In this document: positions 17,860 to 26,180 of the stretch, one piece after another
How the letters are laid out: every line of letters begins with the position of its first letter
How positions within the stretch are numbered: position 1 is the first letter of the stretch
NCBI RefSeq assembly: GCF_023015965.1
Contig: NZ_JALKAN010000002.1
Location: 558,001-622,000 of the forward strand
DNA: 64,000 nucleotides
Reading direction: 5' to 3'
Source: Allomuricauda sp. F6463D
Lineage (GTDB): Bacteria > Bacteroidota > Bacteroidia > Flavobacteriales > Flavobacteriaceae
Translations under genes and position numbers: made by a program
Notes under the pieces: model-generated
Database searches by the model: none
Told to the model about the DNA's origin: nothing
Seen by the model: the letters and a program-made list of their open reading frames with translations, nothing else

Positions 17860-19548
17860 TTATGTATTAAATATTTGTTTTAAAATCCTGTCAGTTATTA
17901 AATAAGTGGGTTTTACCCCGGTTGTTCCCAGTCCGCCTGAAGCCAAAGTACTCCCTGTTTCCAATGGATTGTCCGATGCATAATAAGCATACCGCACCTT
18001 GACATCTTTTTTTATGCTTTTACGTATCCTGGACGCTGATTGTATCGCCTTTTGATAATGTACCCCTTCCATTTCCAGTCCTATCACGTTCCATGTAGAT
18101 TCATTAAAAAACTGAAGGATATCCCTGTTTTGCAAAGAAGTGCCCAATACCGTAACCATAGTGCCTTCCATAACTTTAAGGCCGTGTCCTTTAAAATCGG
18201 ATGCACAAAATTCATTGTCAAATGGGTAATTGTCTGCAGTACCTTCAAATATATGTGCCGATGGAATCATTAAATCACCCTTTCCTCCTTCCAATATTCC
18301 AGCTTTACCCATAATAGAGATGGAATCAACATTTAAGAAAATCTTTTCACCATCTTGTTCCAATGGTTTCAATAACTCATCTATGGTTTCATAAGCCTGT
18401 TCTCCAAAGGCATAGTCCATTACGAATATAATTGGTTTTTCATTCTCCAACATATCTTCCGGCAGCTTATAACAACAGCTTTCAACATCAAATTTCGCAG
18501 AATCGAAAATTTGAACGTCAATATTGGCCCCGGATTCATCGTCCAAGAATATCATTCCATTTCTTTCAGCAAGATTTTTTACCTTTTTATTCAGCGCTTT
18601 ATGTTTCTCCGACCCAAGAGCCTCATAAATATTCAATGAGTCATCCTCCGGAAATTCCTGATGAAGTGCCTTTTTTGCAAAAAGTGAATTCATAACACTG
18701 TGCATATTGGCGCTAATAATATGGAGTGGCCTATGAATCAAATTATGTTGTTTTAGTCTTTTTTTGATTTTCTCGGCCCATTTTTCTCCGTGGATATGGT
18801 GTCCCAAGCGCTCTCGCAATAGCGGACTAAAAGTGATTGTTCTTTTGTTTCCCGTAGTTTCTTCCTCAATCGCTAATTTGCCCAGCCAATAGATTACATT
18901 TAAAAATCTGTCAGGGTCTTTGGGTGTCTTTAGTTTATTTTGAATCTCAACAACTTCATCAAAAGTTCTTCCTAGAATATTTGCGCAATGTATAAGCGCC
19001 ACTTCTCGTTCATCATTGTCTTTTTCATCACGCAACACAAACTCGGTTAGCTTAACCCAATCACGAATGGTAGCATTTCCATCATCGACCAAAACTCTGC
19101 TTGAAATTTTACCAGACTCAACATACAAAAATGTAAGATGGGTCAAAATGTCATAAATATCGCTTCGCCCACGTGTAATCTCAATGTTCATCTGTTCATC
19201 GTCTATACGATAACAGTTCCGTCTCCTTTTGGGTGGTACAATTGGTTTTAAGTGTGATTTGGCAAAGCCTTCGTCGGAAGTCAAATTGATAAACCGGCAT
19301 TCTTCGATGCCTTCAGGCAATCGTTCCAGTACATAGATTAGTCCGTTAAGTTCCGATTTGTCCTCTGCAATAGAACCATAAATTTCGGGCCGTAGCAATA
19401 AAAGTGCACTTCTTAAGGCATTGCCGCTTACACCAGAGGGTTTATAAAATCCACGATTGAGCAAGTGACGCATGGTAATATACAAACGCTCAATTGCGTT
19501 GGTGGATTCCTGTGCCCTAGTAGTCTGTTTTACTTCTGTTGCCATCAT
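17860..19548 (-). CDS. DUF6909-like protein with nucleoside-phosphorylase-like C-terminal region
   Basis: About 562-aa soluble protein that matches, from memory, a Bacteroidota family of unknown function (DUF6909). The N-terminal half is helical and charged (ESTNAIERLYITMRHLLNR, PPKRRRNCYRIDDEQMN). The C-terminal quarter carries GLEMEGVHYQKAI, which resembles the ExExA/EMEG nucleoside-binding motif of purine phosphorylases and MTA/AMP nucleosidases, then RYAYYASDNPLETG, in the place of their R-x-SD motif. No signal peptide or membrane helix. The longest frame starts with TTG at 19602; the tandem ATGs at 19548/19545 (MMATEVKQTTRAQ) fit the family start better. Nucleosidase activity is an inference. 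Confidence 0.7.
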   Translation of the reverse strand: MMATEVKQTTRAQESTNAIERLYITMRHLLNRGFYKPSGVSGNALRSALLLLRPEIYGSIAEDKSELNGLIYVLERLPEGIEECRFINLTSDEGFAKSHLKPIVPPKRRRNCYRIDDEQMNIEITRGRSDIYDILTHLTFLYVESGKISSRVLVDDGNATIRDWVKLTEFVLRDEKDNDEREVALIHCANILGRTFDEVVEIQNKLKTPKDPDRFLNVIYWLGKLAIEEETTGNKRTITFSPLLRERLGHHIHGEKWAEKIKKRLKQHNLIHRPLHIISANMHSVMNSLFAKKALHQEFPEDDSLNIYEALGSEKHKALNKKVKNLAERNGMIFLDDESGANIDVQIFDSAKFDVESCCYKLPEDMLENEKPIIFVMDYAFGEQAYETIDELLKPLEQDGEKIFLNVDSISIMGKAGILEGGKGDLMIPSAHIFEGTADNYPFDNEFCASDFKGHGLKVMEGTMVTVLGTSLQNRDILQFFNESTWNVIGLEMEGVHYQKAIQSASRIRKSIKKDVKVRYAYYASDNPLETGSTLASGGLGTTGVKPTYLITDRILKQIFNT

Positions 19549-19598
19549 ATCTACAGGCAAAAATAAGTGAATTCCTTTGAAAATTAAGCTGTTCCGTG

Positions 19599-21098
19599 TC
19601 AACTAATTTTAAAGGGTTGCAGTCCATCGGCCACTTTACGGTCGTTGGCAAGACGCTGTACCTTGTTTTGACCTCCCAATTTACCAATAGATTTCATATA
19701 ATCTTGAAACCCATTTGGTTTGATATTACTAATTTTTAAAGGTTGAAGGATATGCCCATCTATCAAATCAAAATAATAGCTGTTCTGCTTCTTCATGCTC
19801 TCCTCAATGATCCTTGAAAATTCAACAGGGTCAGATGGTACCTTCTCAAACTCTATAAACCATTCATGGTAAGGAAGTTCATCATCCTCCGGGTTCGTTT
19901 GCGGAGCGACTGTAAATTCGTTAACCAGCGCATCCGTACCTTCTACGGCCAATCTAAGGGCTTCTTCTACTTCTTTGGCAATTACGTGTTCCCCAAAAGC
20001 CGAAATAAAATGTTTTATCCTCCCTGAAACGATAATTTTATAGGGGTCCAATGAAACAAACCGAATGGTATCTCCAAGATTATAGCCCCAGAGTCCAGCG
20101 TTAGTAGAGATTACCATGGCGTAGTCCACATCCAATTGCACATCTGCAATGGTCAATCGTTTTGGGTTTTCGTCAAAAAATTCATCCGCTTTTACAAATT
20201 CATAAAAGATTCCTGCATCCAATAATAGGAGCATCCCTTTTTCATTTTGGGAATTTTGATATGCGAAAAAACCCTCGCTGGCCGGAAATAGCTCTATACT
20301 GTCAATCTTTCTTCCGATAAGATTTTCAAATTTGGCCCTATAAGGTTCATAGTTTACCCCACCATAAATAAATAATTGAAACTCCTTGAAGAGCTCACTA
20401 ACTTTTTTTCCTGTCTTAGCATTGAGCTTTTCAAAATACATTTGTACCCAAGATGGGATGCCCGCAATAACGGTCATGTTTTCTTTTTCGGTCTCCTCCA
20501 CAATCTTGTCGACCTTTGTTTCCCAATCATCAATACAGTTGGTCTCCCAACTTGGCAATCGGTTTTTTTGAAGGTAATTGGGCACATAGTGTGCAGAAAT
20601 TCCCGAAAGTCTACCTAGTTTGATACCATGTTTTTCTTCCAAAATAGGGCTGCCTTGCAAAAAAATCATTTTTCCATCTACAAAATCTGCATTACCAGTT
20701 TCATTGATGTAGCCTAGAATGGCATTCCGGGAAGCTTCAACCTGGTTCTTTATGGATAATTTGGTAATTGGAATGTACTTTGCACCAGATGTTGTACCCG
20801 ACGTTTTGGCGAAATAAATCGGTTTTCCCGGCCAAAGCACATCGTCTTTACCGTCTAAAATCTGTTGAACGTAGCCTTTTAATTCTTCATAATCGCGAAT
20901 AGGAACTCGTTCCACGAAGTCTTGATGGGACTTGATTGTGTTAAACTGATGTTCCATACCAAAAACTGTGTTCTTGGCTTGTTTGATTAATGCATTAAAA
21001 ACTTTTTGCTGGGTTTTCACAGGAGTTTTAACCCACTTATTGGTTTTTTTGGCAATTCGGTTCGCAAATATTTTTGCTGCAAATGCTTTTACGGACAT
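19599..21098 (-). CDS. GH3-like acyl-adenylate/amido synthetase family protein
   Basis: 499-aa member of the GH3 auxin-responsive promoter family, ANL-like enzymes that adenylate carboxylic acids and in plants conjugate them to amino acids. Signatures are YFAKTSGTTSGAKYIPIT (the ATP-binding P-loop-like motif), EGFFAYQ, NLGDTIRFVS and SGRIKHFISAFGEHV. Length agrees with bacterial members. Its ATG at 21098 immediately follows the stop of the M23 peptidase gene with no spacer, implying translational coupling. The substrate of bacteroidetal GH3 homologues is unknown to me. Confidence 0.87.
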   Translation of the reverse strand: MSVKAFAAKIFANRIAKKTNKWVKTPVKTQQKVFNALIKQAKNTVFGMEHQFNTIKSHQDFVERVPIRDYEELKGYVQQILDGKDDVLWPGKPIYFAKTSGTTSGAKYIPITKLSIKNQVEASRNAILGYINETGNADFVDGKMIFLQGSPILEEKHGIKLGRLSGISAHYVPNYLQKNRLPSWETNCIDDWETKVDKIVEETEKENMTVIAGIPSWVQMYFEKLNAKTGKKVSELFKEFQLFIYGGVNYEPYRAKFENLIGRKIDSIELFPASEGFFAYQNSQNEKGMLLLLDAGIFYEFVKADEFFDENPKRLTIADVQLDVDYAMVISTNAGLWGYNLGDTIRFVSLDPYKIIVSGRIKHFISAFGEHVIAKEVEEALRLAVEGTDALVNEFTVAPQTNPEDDELPYHEWFIEFEKVPSDPVEFSRIIEESMKKQNSYYFDLIDGHILQPLKISNIKPNGFQDYMKSIGKLGGQNKVQRLANDRKVADGLQPFKIS

Positions 21099-21968
21099 TT
21101 AATTGAAGTCTATATAGTTTTGGGGGTCTACGGGCTTACCTTTTCTCCAAAGTTCAAAATGTAGGTGTGGTCCTGTCGTGAGTTCTCCTGTATTTCCGAT
21201 GGAGGCAATCACTTCGCCGGCCTTTACCATATCGCCTTGAACTTTGCTCAGGGAGCCATTATGTTTATATACAGATGTTATTCCTTCTTGGTGCTCAACA
21301 ATGATTACATAACCAGTCTCTGTGGTCCACTCAGCAAATAGAACGGTACCATCGGCAATGGATTTAACCGGTGTATCCCTTGGAGCAACCAAATCCACCG
21401 CATAGTGCTTTGTTTTTTGATCAAACCCTTGGGACAATGTTCCATTTACGGGCGAAAAAAACAGAGTGCCCAAATTCTCCACATCCCTTTCAAATAAGTT
21501 ATATTTATCTTCCAACTCTACCTCTTCCCTTAAAAGCAAATCTTCACGAATGGGAGAAAGATCTACTGAAGCCGGATCAAGTTTATACTGTTCAAACAAG
21601 GAATCTCGATTCGTCTGATTGTTTTCAATATCTCCTCGCAACACTTTTCTAACATTATCTAAATACCGATTGGTGTAATTTAGAACGGTAACTAAAGAGT
21701 CCGTTTTATAGGTAAGATCCGTGGCCTGTCGCTTTAATTTTGTGGAAGAATATCCTGGAATATATTCCTTTAAAGGTGTGAATGCAATAAATAATGTTGT
21801 AAGGCCGATCAAAACAATAATAAACATAGTGCCCGTAACAAAAACATTAAGCCTATTGAGCTTAAACGATATTTTCTCCTCAAAGGTGCTTTCGTTAAGA
21901 ATCACTAAGCGATACTTGTGTAACAGCTTGCGTTTTATCTCTTTTCTTTTCTTTTTGTCCTTTGCCAT
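21099..21968 (-). CDS. M23-family metallopeptidase, membrane anchored
   Basis: 289-aa LytM/M23 peptidoglycan endopeptidase or regulator. A basic cytoplasmic tail (MAKDKKKRKEIKRKLLHK) precedes one membrane helix around residues 42-66 and a periplasmic coiled linker. The C-terminal domain has the zinc ligands: H and D in KHYAVDLVAP and the HxH of GPHLHFELWRKG. The TTG at 21977 is rejected as start because a perfect TAnnTTTG promoter core (21975-21982) overlaps it; the ATG at 21968 is the family start. First gene of the run leading into GH3, the DUF6909-like gene and the polysaccharide cluster. Confidence 0.92.
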   Translation of the reverse strand: MAKDKKKRKEIKRKLLHKYRLVILNESTFEEKISFKLNRLNVFVTGTMFIIVLIGLTTLFIAFTPLKEYIPGYSSTKLKRQATDLTYKTDSLVTVLNYTNRYLDNVRKVLRGDIENNQTNRDSLFEQYKLDPASVDLSPIREDLLLREEVELEDKYNLFERDVENLGTLFFSPVNGTLSQGFDQKTKHYAVDLVAPRDTPVKSIADGTVLFAEWTTETGYVIIVEHQEGITSVYKHNGSLSKVQGDMVKAGEVIASIGNTGELTTGPHLHFELWRKGKPVDPQNYIDFN

Positions 21969-21974
21969 GATAAA

Positions 21975-21982
21975 CAAAGATA
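21975..21982 (-). promoter_or_regulatory. Candidate -7 promoter element for the M23/GH3/polysaccharide run
   Basis: TATCTTTG on the minus strand matches the Bacteroidota -7 consensus TAnnTTTG exactly. Only 6 nt separate it from the ATG at 21968, so a transcript starting at the normal distance would be leaderless or nearly so. No clear -33 TTG is seen. Confidence 0.5.
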
Positions 21983-22136
21983 GGCTTAGATTTTAATATC
22001 CATGTTAAGCTTTTTAAAAAGCTATGCTGTGTAAGGTCTTAAAAATACTATTTCAAATGCTAATTTTAGTTAATCAAATATACTCTTCCACAACTTTTTA
22101 TTACCTTTACCTTTCTAATCAAAGGTTTTTGAAGAT

Positions 22137-22334
22137 ATGATTGCTCAAACTATATTATTAGGAATGTTAGGTCCGTGGCAAATTGTTTTAATTGTCGCCG
22201 TGGTAGTTTTGCTTTTTGGAGGAAGAAAAATTCCAGAGCTTATGAAAGGTCTTGGAAGCGGAATCAAAGAGTTTAAGAACGCGACCAAAGAGGACGAAAA
22301 ATTGGAAAGTGGTAGCAATGAGTCAAAATCTTAG
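22137..22334 (+). CDS. tatA: Sec-independent translocase component TatA
   Basis: 65-aa TatA/TatE protein of the twin-arginine export system. One N-terminal membrane helix ([20 protein letters not shown], containing the FGxxKIPEL hinge), then the amphipathic helix [14 protein letters not shown] and an acidic, disordered tail ([13 protein letters not shown]). The signature residues F-G-x-x-K/R-x-P-E are all present. It is monocistronic and transcribed divergently from the M23 gene; a near-consensus TACCTTTA lies about 30 bp upstream. The neighbouring TatC gene is not in the window. Confidence 0.95.
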   Translation: MIAQTILLGMLGPWQIVLIVAVVVLLFGGRKIPELMKGLGSGIKEFKNATKEDEKLESGSNESKS

Positions 22335-22510
22335 TTGACTTTTCAGGGTACAAACTTGCCGTGTTTTAAATAGTTATGACCTGCCAACATCATTTTTTTA
22401 ACATTCAACGCCACAAATCAACCCTTTCACAACAAAAAATTATCCGCTTACTTACCATATCCTATTTTAGCAACTTAAACTAAACTGTTAGGTTTACTGT
22501 GCTTAACCTT

Positions 22511-22534
22511 CAAATGAACTTTTATGTTCATTTG
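22511..22534. repeat. 9-bp inverted repeat before the OmpA-family gene
   Basis: CAAATGAAC (22511-22519) and GTTCATTTG (22526-22534) form a perfect dyad with a 6-bp TTTTAT spacer. It ends 16 bp before the chosen ATG at 22551, so it would lie in the promoter or untranslated leader: either an operator or an RNA hairpin near the ribosome site. It supports discarding the upstream ATG at 22524, which lies inside the dyad. Confidence 0.5.
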
Positions 22535-22550
22535 TGCCGATGGAGTGGTA

Positions 22551-24611
22551 ATGAAAAGACTAATCTTGCTTTTTTTCTTCTCATACATACTTGGGTCACA
22601 TGCCCAAGAACTCGTCTTGTCTGATTCTGGAGCAGAGCGGTTGCCTATATTCTCACACTCAGAAATGGAGAACGATGGCACTGCCTCGTCAAAAAGTTTC
22701 ATAAAGCAACTTGAAGGGTTAAACAGCAAAAAACTACGTAAGTATCTTAGTAAAAAAGGTGTTCCTCAAAGACTTATAAAAAAAGGGAACGCCTATTTCG
22801 AAAAAATGTGGTATGCTGAAGCTGCCCGAATTTTTGACATTGTCTTAGAAAGAACAGAAGCCAAACATACTTTGCCCTTGTTGTCAAGAGCAGGTGATTC
22901 ACACTATTATAGTGGTAACCTTGAAAAATCGTACAAATGGTACAATGAAATTTACCTAGTGTACCAAGACGAAATGCAAGACGCTACTTTTTTTAAGTAT
23001 ACCCAAACCCTAAAGGGAACGGGCAAATACCGGAGAGCTGCAGCATTGACTAAAATTTTAAGGCAAAAAAGAAATGAACCCCTAAATGATCTTAAATTAG
23101 AAGAAGGCATCTGGAAAGGCGCTACAGAGGTCCAAATAAAAAACCTGGATATAAACTCTGAGTATTCTGACTTTTCCCCCATGTTTCACCAAGACTCCGA
23201 TATTGTTTACGCCTCTGCAAAAGATTCTTCTATATTGACTACCCGCCGTTATAGGTGGACCAATCAACCATTTCTGGATTTATATGTGGCTAAAAAGAAA
23301 AATGATGAAGGTGATCTATTTGCGTCAAAAAAATTTTCCAATAAAATAAATACCAAATTTCATGAAGCTTCCTTAGCTTTTTCACCCGACCAAAAAACTA
23401 TTTATTTCACTAGAAATAATTATGGTAAAAAATTGAAACGGGGAAAGAACGGAATCAATCATTTAAAAATTTATCGTTCTCATTACACAAATGGTGGATG
23501 GTCGGAGGCCGAGGAACTTCCGTTTAATAGTGAAAATTATTCCACAGGGCATCCAACCGTAAGTTTAGATGGGAAAAAAATGTATTTCGTTTCCGATAGG
23601 CCAGGTGGTTTGGGTGAAACCGATATATATGTAGTGGACATATTTGAAAACGGAACGTTCTCCGAGGCAAAAAACCTTGGTAGGACAATTAATACCGAGG
23701 CAAAGGAAATGTTTCCTTACGTAACCGAAAACGCACTTTATTTCGCTTCCAATAGGCCCATGGGATTTGGGGGCCTTGATGTTTACAAATCAGAAGGCAA
23801 AAACGATATGTTTAGTGTAGGCATTAATTTGGGTAAACCCATAAACAGTATTAGAGATGACTTCTCTTATATTATTGATTCGACAGGAGAGAAAGGTTAT
23901 TTTGCCTCTAACCGAAAAGGAGGAAAAGGTGATGATGACATCTACTCTTTTACATACAAACTCAACTTAAACGCCATATCCGGTTCCGTGGAAAATATGG
24001 CTACGGGAGAAGTAATCAAAAGAGCAAACGTTTCCTTATACCAAGAACAAGGGTTAATAGAGGAAACCATAGCTGATACTACTGGAAAGTATACCTTCAA
24101 TTACTTAAGCCCTACAACAGATTATACCGTGGTGGCCAAGAAAGAGGGGTTTTTAAATGATAGTTTGTTAGTAAAAACCAACGAAAACATAAATATAAAC
24201 GTAACCCAACGACTACAACCGCAAAATGAGGTTGTTGATACACCTACCGTAGAGTCTTTTAACCCTAAAGATGTATATTTCAATTTTGATAGTTACAAAA
24301 TTACATCCGGTTCAGCCCTTGAGCTGGACAAGCTTGTTACAATTTTAAAGGAGAACAAGGACTTATCCCTTAAAATTGAATCGCACACTGATGCTATTGG
24401 TCCAAAAGCCTATAATAAGTACCTCTCCGAAAAACGGGCCAAATCTACCAAGGATTACCTTGTTTCCCAAGGCGTCGATTCTTCAAGAATTCTTAGTGCC
24501 GTTGGATATGGCGAAGAACGATTGCTGAACAATTGTGGTGATGGCCAAAAATGCAATCGAGATCAAAATCGATTAAACAGAAGGTCTGAATTTATCCTCG
24601 TTTCAGAATAA
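22551..24611 (+). CDS. OmpA-family outer-membrane protein with PD40 beta-propeller repeats
   Basis: 686-aa secreted protein. A signal peptide MKRLILLFFFSYILGSHAQ starts at 22551, preceded by a GGAG-containing ribosome site; an upstream in-frame ATG at 22524 would mask it. Next come a TPR-like helical region (residues about 60-200), PD40/WD40-like propeller strands (ALYFASNRPMGFGGLDVY, KGYFASNRKGGKGDDDIY), a carboxypeptidase-regulatory-like domain (ATGEVIKRANVSLY), and a C-terminal OmpA peptidoglycan-binding domain (YFNFDSYKITSG, ESHTDAIGPKAYN, RLNRRSEFIL). This architecture often accompanies T9SS PorP/SprF genes, but here it stands alone, about 23 kb from the SprF-like locus. Confidence 0.92.
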   Translation: MKRLILLFFFSYILGSHAQELVLSDSGAERLPIFSHSEMENDGTASSKSFIKQLEGLNSKKLRKYLSKKGVPQRLIKKGNAYFEKMWYAEAARIFDIVLERTEAKHTLPLLSRAGDSHYYSGNLEKSYKWYNEIYLVYQDEMQDATFFKYTQTLKGTGKYRRAAALTKILRQKRNEPLNDLKLEEGIWKGATEVQIKNLDINSEYSDFSPMFHQDSDIVYASAKDSSILTTRRYRWTNQPFLDLYVAKKKNDEGDLFASKKFSNKINTKFHEASLAFSPDQKTIYFTRNNYGKKLKRGKNGINHLKIYRSHYTNGGWSEAEELPFNSENYSTGHPTVSLDGKKMYFVSDRPGGLGETDIYVVDIFENGTFSEAKNLGRTINTEAKEMFPYVTENALYFASNRPMGFGGLDVYKSEGKNDMFSVGINLGKPINSIRDDFSYIIDSTGEKGYFASNRKGGKGDDDIYSFTYKLNLNAISGSVENMATGEVIKRANVSLYQEQGLIEETIADTTGKYTFNYLSPTTDYTVVAKKEGFLNDSLLVKTNENININVTQRLQPQNEVVDTPTVESFNPKDVYFNFDSYKITSGSALELDKLVTILKENKDLSLKIESHTDAIGPKAYNKYLSEKRAKSTKDYLVSQGVDSSRILSAVGYGEERLLNNCGDGQKCNRDQNRLNRRSEFILVSE

Positions 24612-24862
24612 CGTTCTTTATTAGAAGGCCGTATTATCCAAGTTTTTCTAATTATTCTCCAAAACTACGCTGTTAATCGGTGTTTATGCTCGTTCAACTG
24701 TTTAGAGCTCTGCGTGTTTTATCGATCAAACAGATAGCTTTAAGGATTTAAGACACTGCTTCCCCTCGTTTACCCCTTTTTATTGCTATTCATCCCTTTG
24801 TTTTTCATTCTCTTCTGCAAAAGCGAATCTTTGACCTGTCTTTAAATCTTAAAATCAAGCTT

Positions 24863-25033
24863 ATGAAAAAATTACTACTCGTTAAAGAAATTTATATGGA
24901 AGGTTTCCGCAATTTGGGCCATATCGTATTGGAAAAATACTTCAAAATATTCGCCTGGTTCAGCTTCATCTTGTTCTTTATTGTGCTATACGCATTTGTA
25001 TACAGGATTGCTACAGGCTTTGCGTTTGATTAA
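24863..25033 (+). CDS. Small single-helix membrane protein (DUF6747-like)
   Basis: 56-aa ORF, MKKLLLVKEIYMEGFRNLG onward, with one hydrophobic helix (IFAWFSFILFFIVLYAFVY) and the end YRIATGFAFD. From memory this resembles DUF6747, a family of about 55-aa flavobacterial membrane peptides ending in YAF-x-YRLATGF. It is an isolated gene, 251 bp after the OmpA-family gene and followed 24 bp later by a strong hairpin terminator, which supports its being a real transcript. Function unknown. Confidence 0.75.
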   Translation: MKKLLLVKEIYMEGFRNLGHIVLEKYFKIFAWFSFILFFIVLYAFVYRIATGFAFD

Positions 25034-25057
25034 CCAACCCTTAGCTTTAAAGAACAG

Positions 25058-25090
25058 AAAAGCCCAGTGCAACACATCTGGGCTTTTTTG
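25058..25090. terminator. Bidirectional intrinsic terminator
   Basis: AAAAGCCCAG (25058-25067), loop of 10, then CTGGGCTTTT (25078-25087) continuing into more T. The 10-bp stem and T-run follow the small membrane-protein gene on the plus strand; read on the minus strand it follows the DUF4837 gene with four T residues. Convergent genes probably share it. Confidence 0.88.
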
Positions 25091-25166
25091 TTTTTATCAA
25101 TGTCCTGTCCTGAAATAAATCGAATTTGTTTCAACTTATTTAGTACGATGCAAAAAATTGCATTCC

Positions 25167-26168
25167 CTAATCTGCAGAAGTAAGAGGCAAATCAAATTTT
25201 ATGGTTTTCAAAATGGCTTCCAATTCGAACATATAATCTCTTTTTGCTTCGGAAGGAGCAAAAGTGAACCCTTCGACAATTATTTTTCTATTGTGTTCCT
25301 TATCATTGATGATATAGGTTAAAAAAGGGCCTGCCATCGGGTATCCATGAATTTCCCAAACACCTTTTACCTCAGCGGCTTTTTTTCCTCCAATTTCCGC
25401 AGGAAATACATAGGGAGCAAAGGCTTTCTCGGTAATCATATATGTGTTTTCATAAGGCCCGGGAATATATTTTTGGCCTATGGAGTCTCTCATTTTTATA
25501 ATATCCTCCACAAAAGTGGAATCATTGCTGAAATAATCCCAAGGCATTTCATAAGCCACGATGTTCATGGTCCCCTTAGGAATCTGAATATCCATCCAAA
25601 CAAAGTTGTCCTCTCTTCTTCCCACCTTATAAAGCGATGGTACATCAAGGTGGATTCCTAATTCTTCTTCCAAGGCTTTGTCCTTGCTCAATGAACGCTC
25701 AAATCGTCTTTGCGCCTCGGCAATTTCATTTGCCTTAAATTCATTAATCGCTCTATCGGCCAAAGAATCAAGGTTCTTGATCAACACCTCCTGGGTAGGT
25801 CCCGTAACCACGGCCACTTTTTGTGGTTTTGAATATGCATCATCCTTAATATGGGCCAAGGAAGTTGAATCCTGTTCCACATACAACAGTGATCTTGAGT
25901 GGGTGGTAGTGCCCTTAAATACCTTTGGCGGTATTTGTGTAATGGTAAATTTGGGCTCGATTTGTGGAAGACCCACAATCTGTGCTGCAAACTCATCCCT
26001 GATTTTCTCCCCTACCGGCCCTCTCCAAAGCTCGGTATCCATAACAACCATAAGAGAATTAATCCCTCCTGTGGATGGTGGAAGAAATCTTTCTTTTGAA
26101 CCTGAACTGTTACAGGCTCCTAACGCCAACAAAGCTGCGGCGATTACTAGTGTTCCTAATTTTTTCAT
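25167..26168 (-). CDS. DUF4837 family lipoprotein
   Basis: 333-aa predicted lipoprotein with a lipobox ending at Cys19 (ALLALGAC). The body begins FLPPSTGGINSLMVVMDTELW, followed by the GPVGEKIRDEF segment characteristic of this Bacteroidota-restricted family of unknown function. No enzymatic motif is recognisable. It follows the MltD-like gene after 12 bp, so the two are probably cotranscribed and the product may act at the envelope with that peptidoglycan enzyme. Confidence 0.87.
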   Translation of the reverse strand: MKKLGTLVIAAALLALGACNSSGSKERFLPPSTGGINSLMVVMDTELWRGPVGEKIRDEFAAQIVGLPQIEPKFTITQIPPKVFKGTTTHSRSLLYVEQDSTSLAHIKDDAYSKPQKVAVVTGPTQEVLIKNLDSLADRAINEFKANEIAEAQRRFERSLSKDKALEEELGIHLDVPSLYKVGRREDNFVWMDIQIPKGTMNIVAYEMPWDYFSNDSTFVEDIIKMRDSIGQKYIPGPYENTYMITEKAFAPYVFPAEIGGKKAAEVKGVWEIHGYPMAGPFLTYIINDKEHNRKIIVEGFTFAPSEAKRDYMFELEAILKTIKFDLPLTSAD

Positions 26169-26180
26169 CTTGCGTTAAAT

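Noticed and set aside
19549-19602. TTG start of the DUF6909-like gene overlapping the GH3 stop
   Set aside because: Although a TTGA overlap could couple translation, the tandem ATGs at 19548/19545 match the expected family start.
25678-26178. 166-aa plus-strand ORF
   Set aside because: Antisense to the DUF4837 lipoprotein gene; composition is that of a shadow frame.
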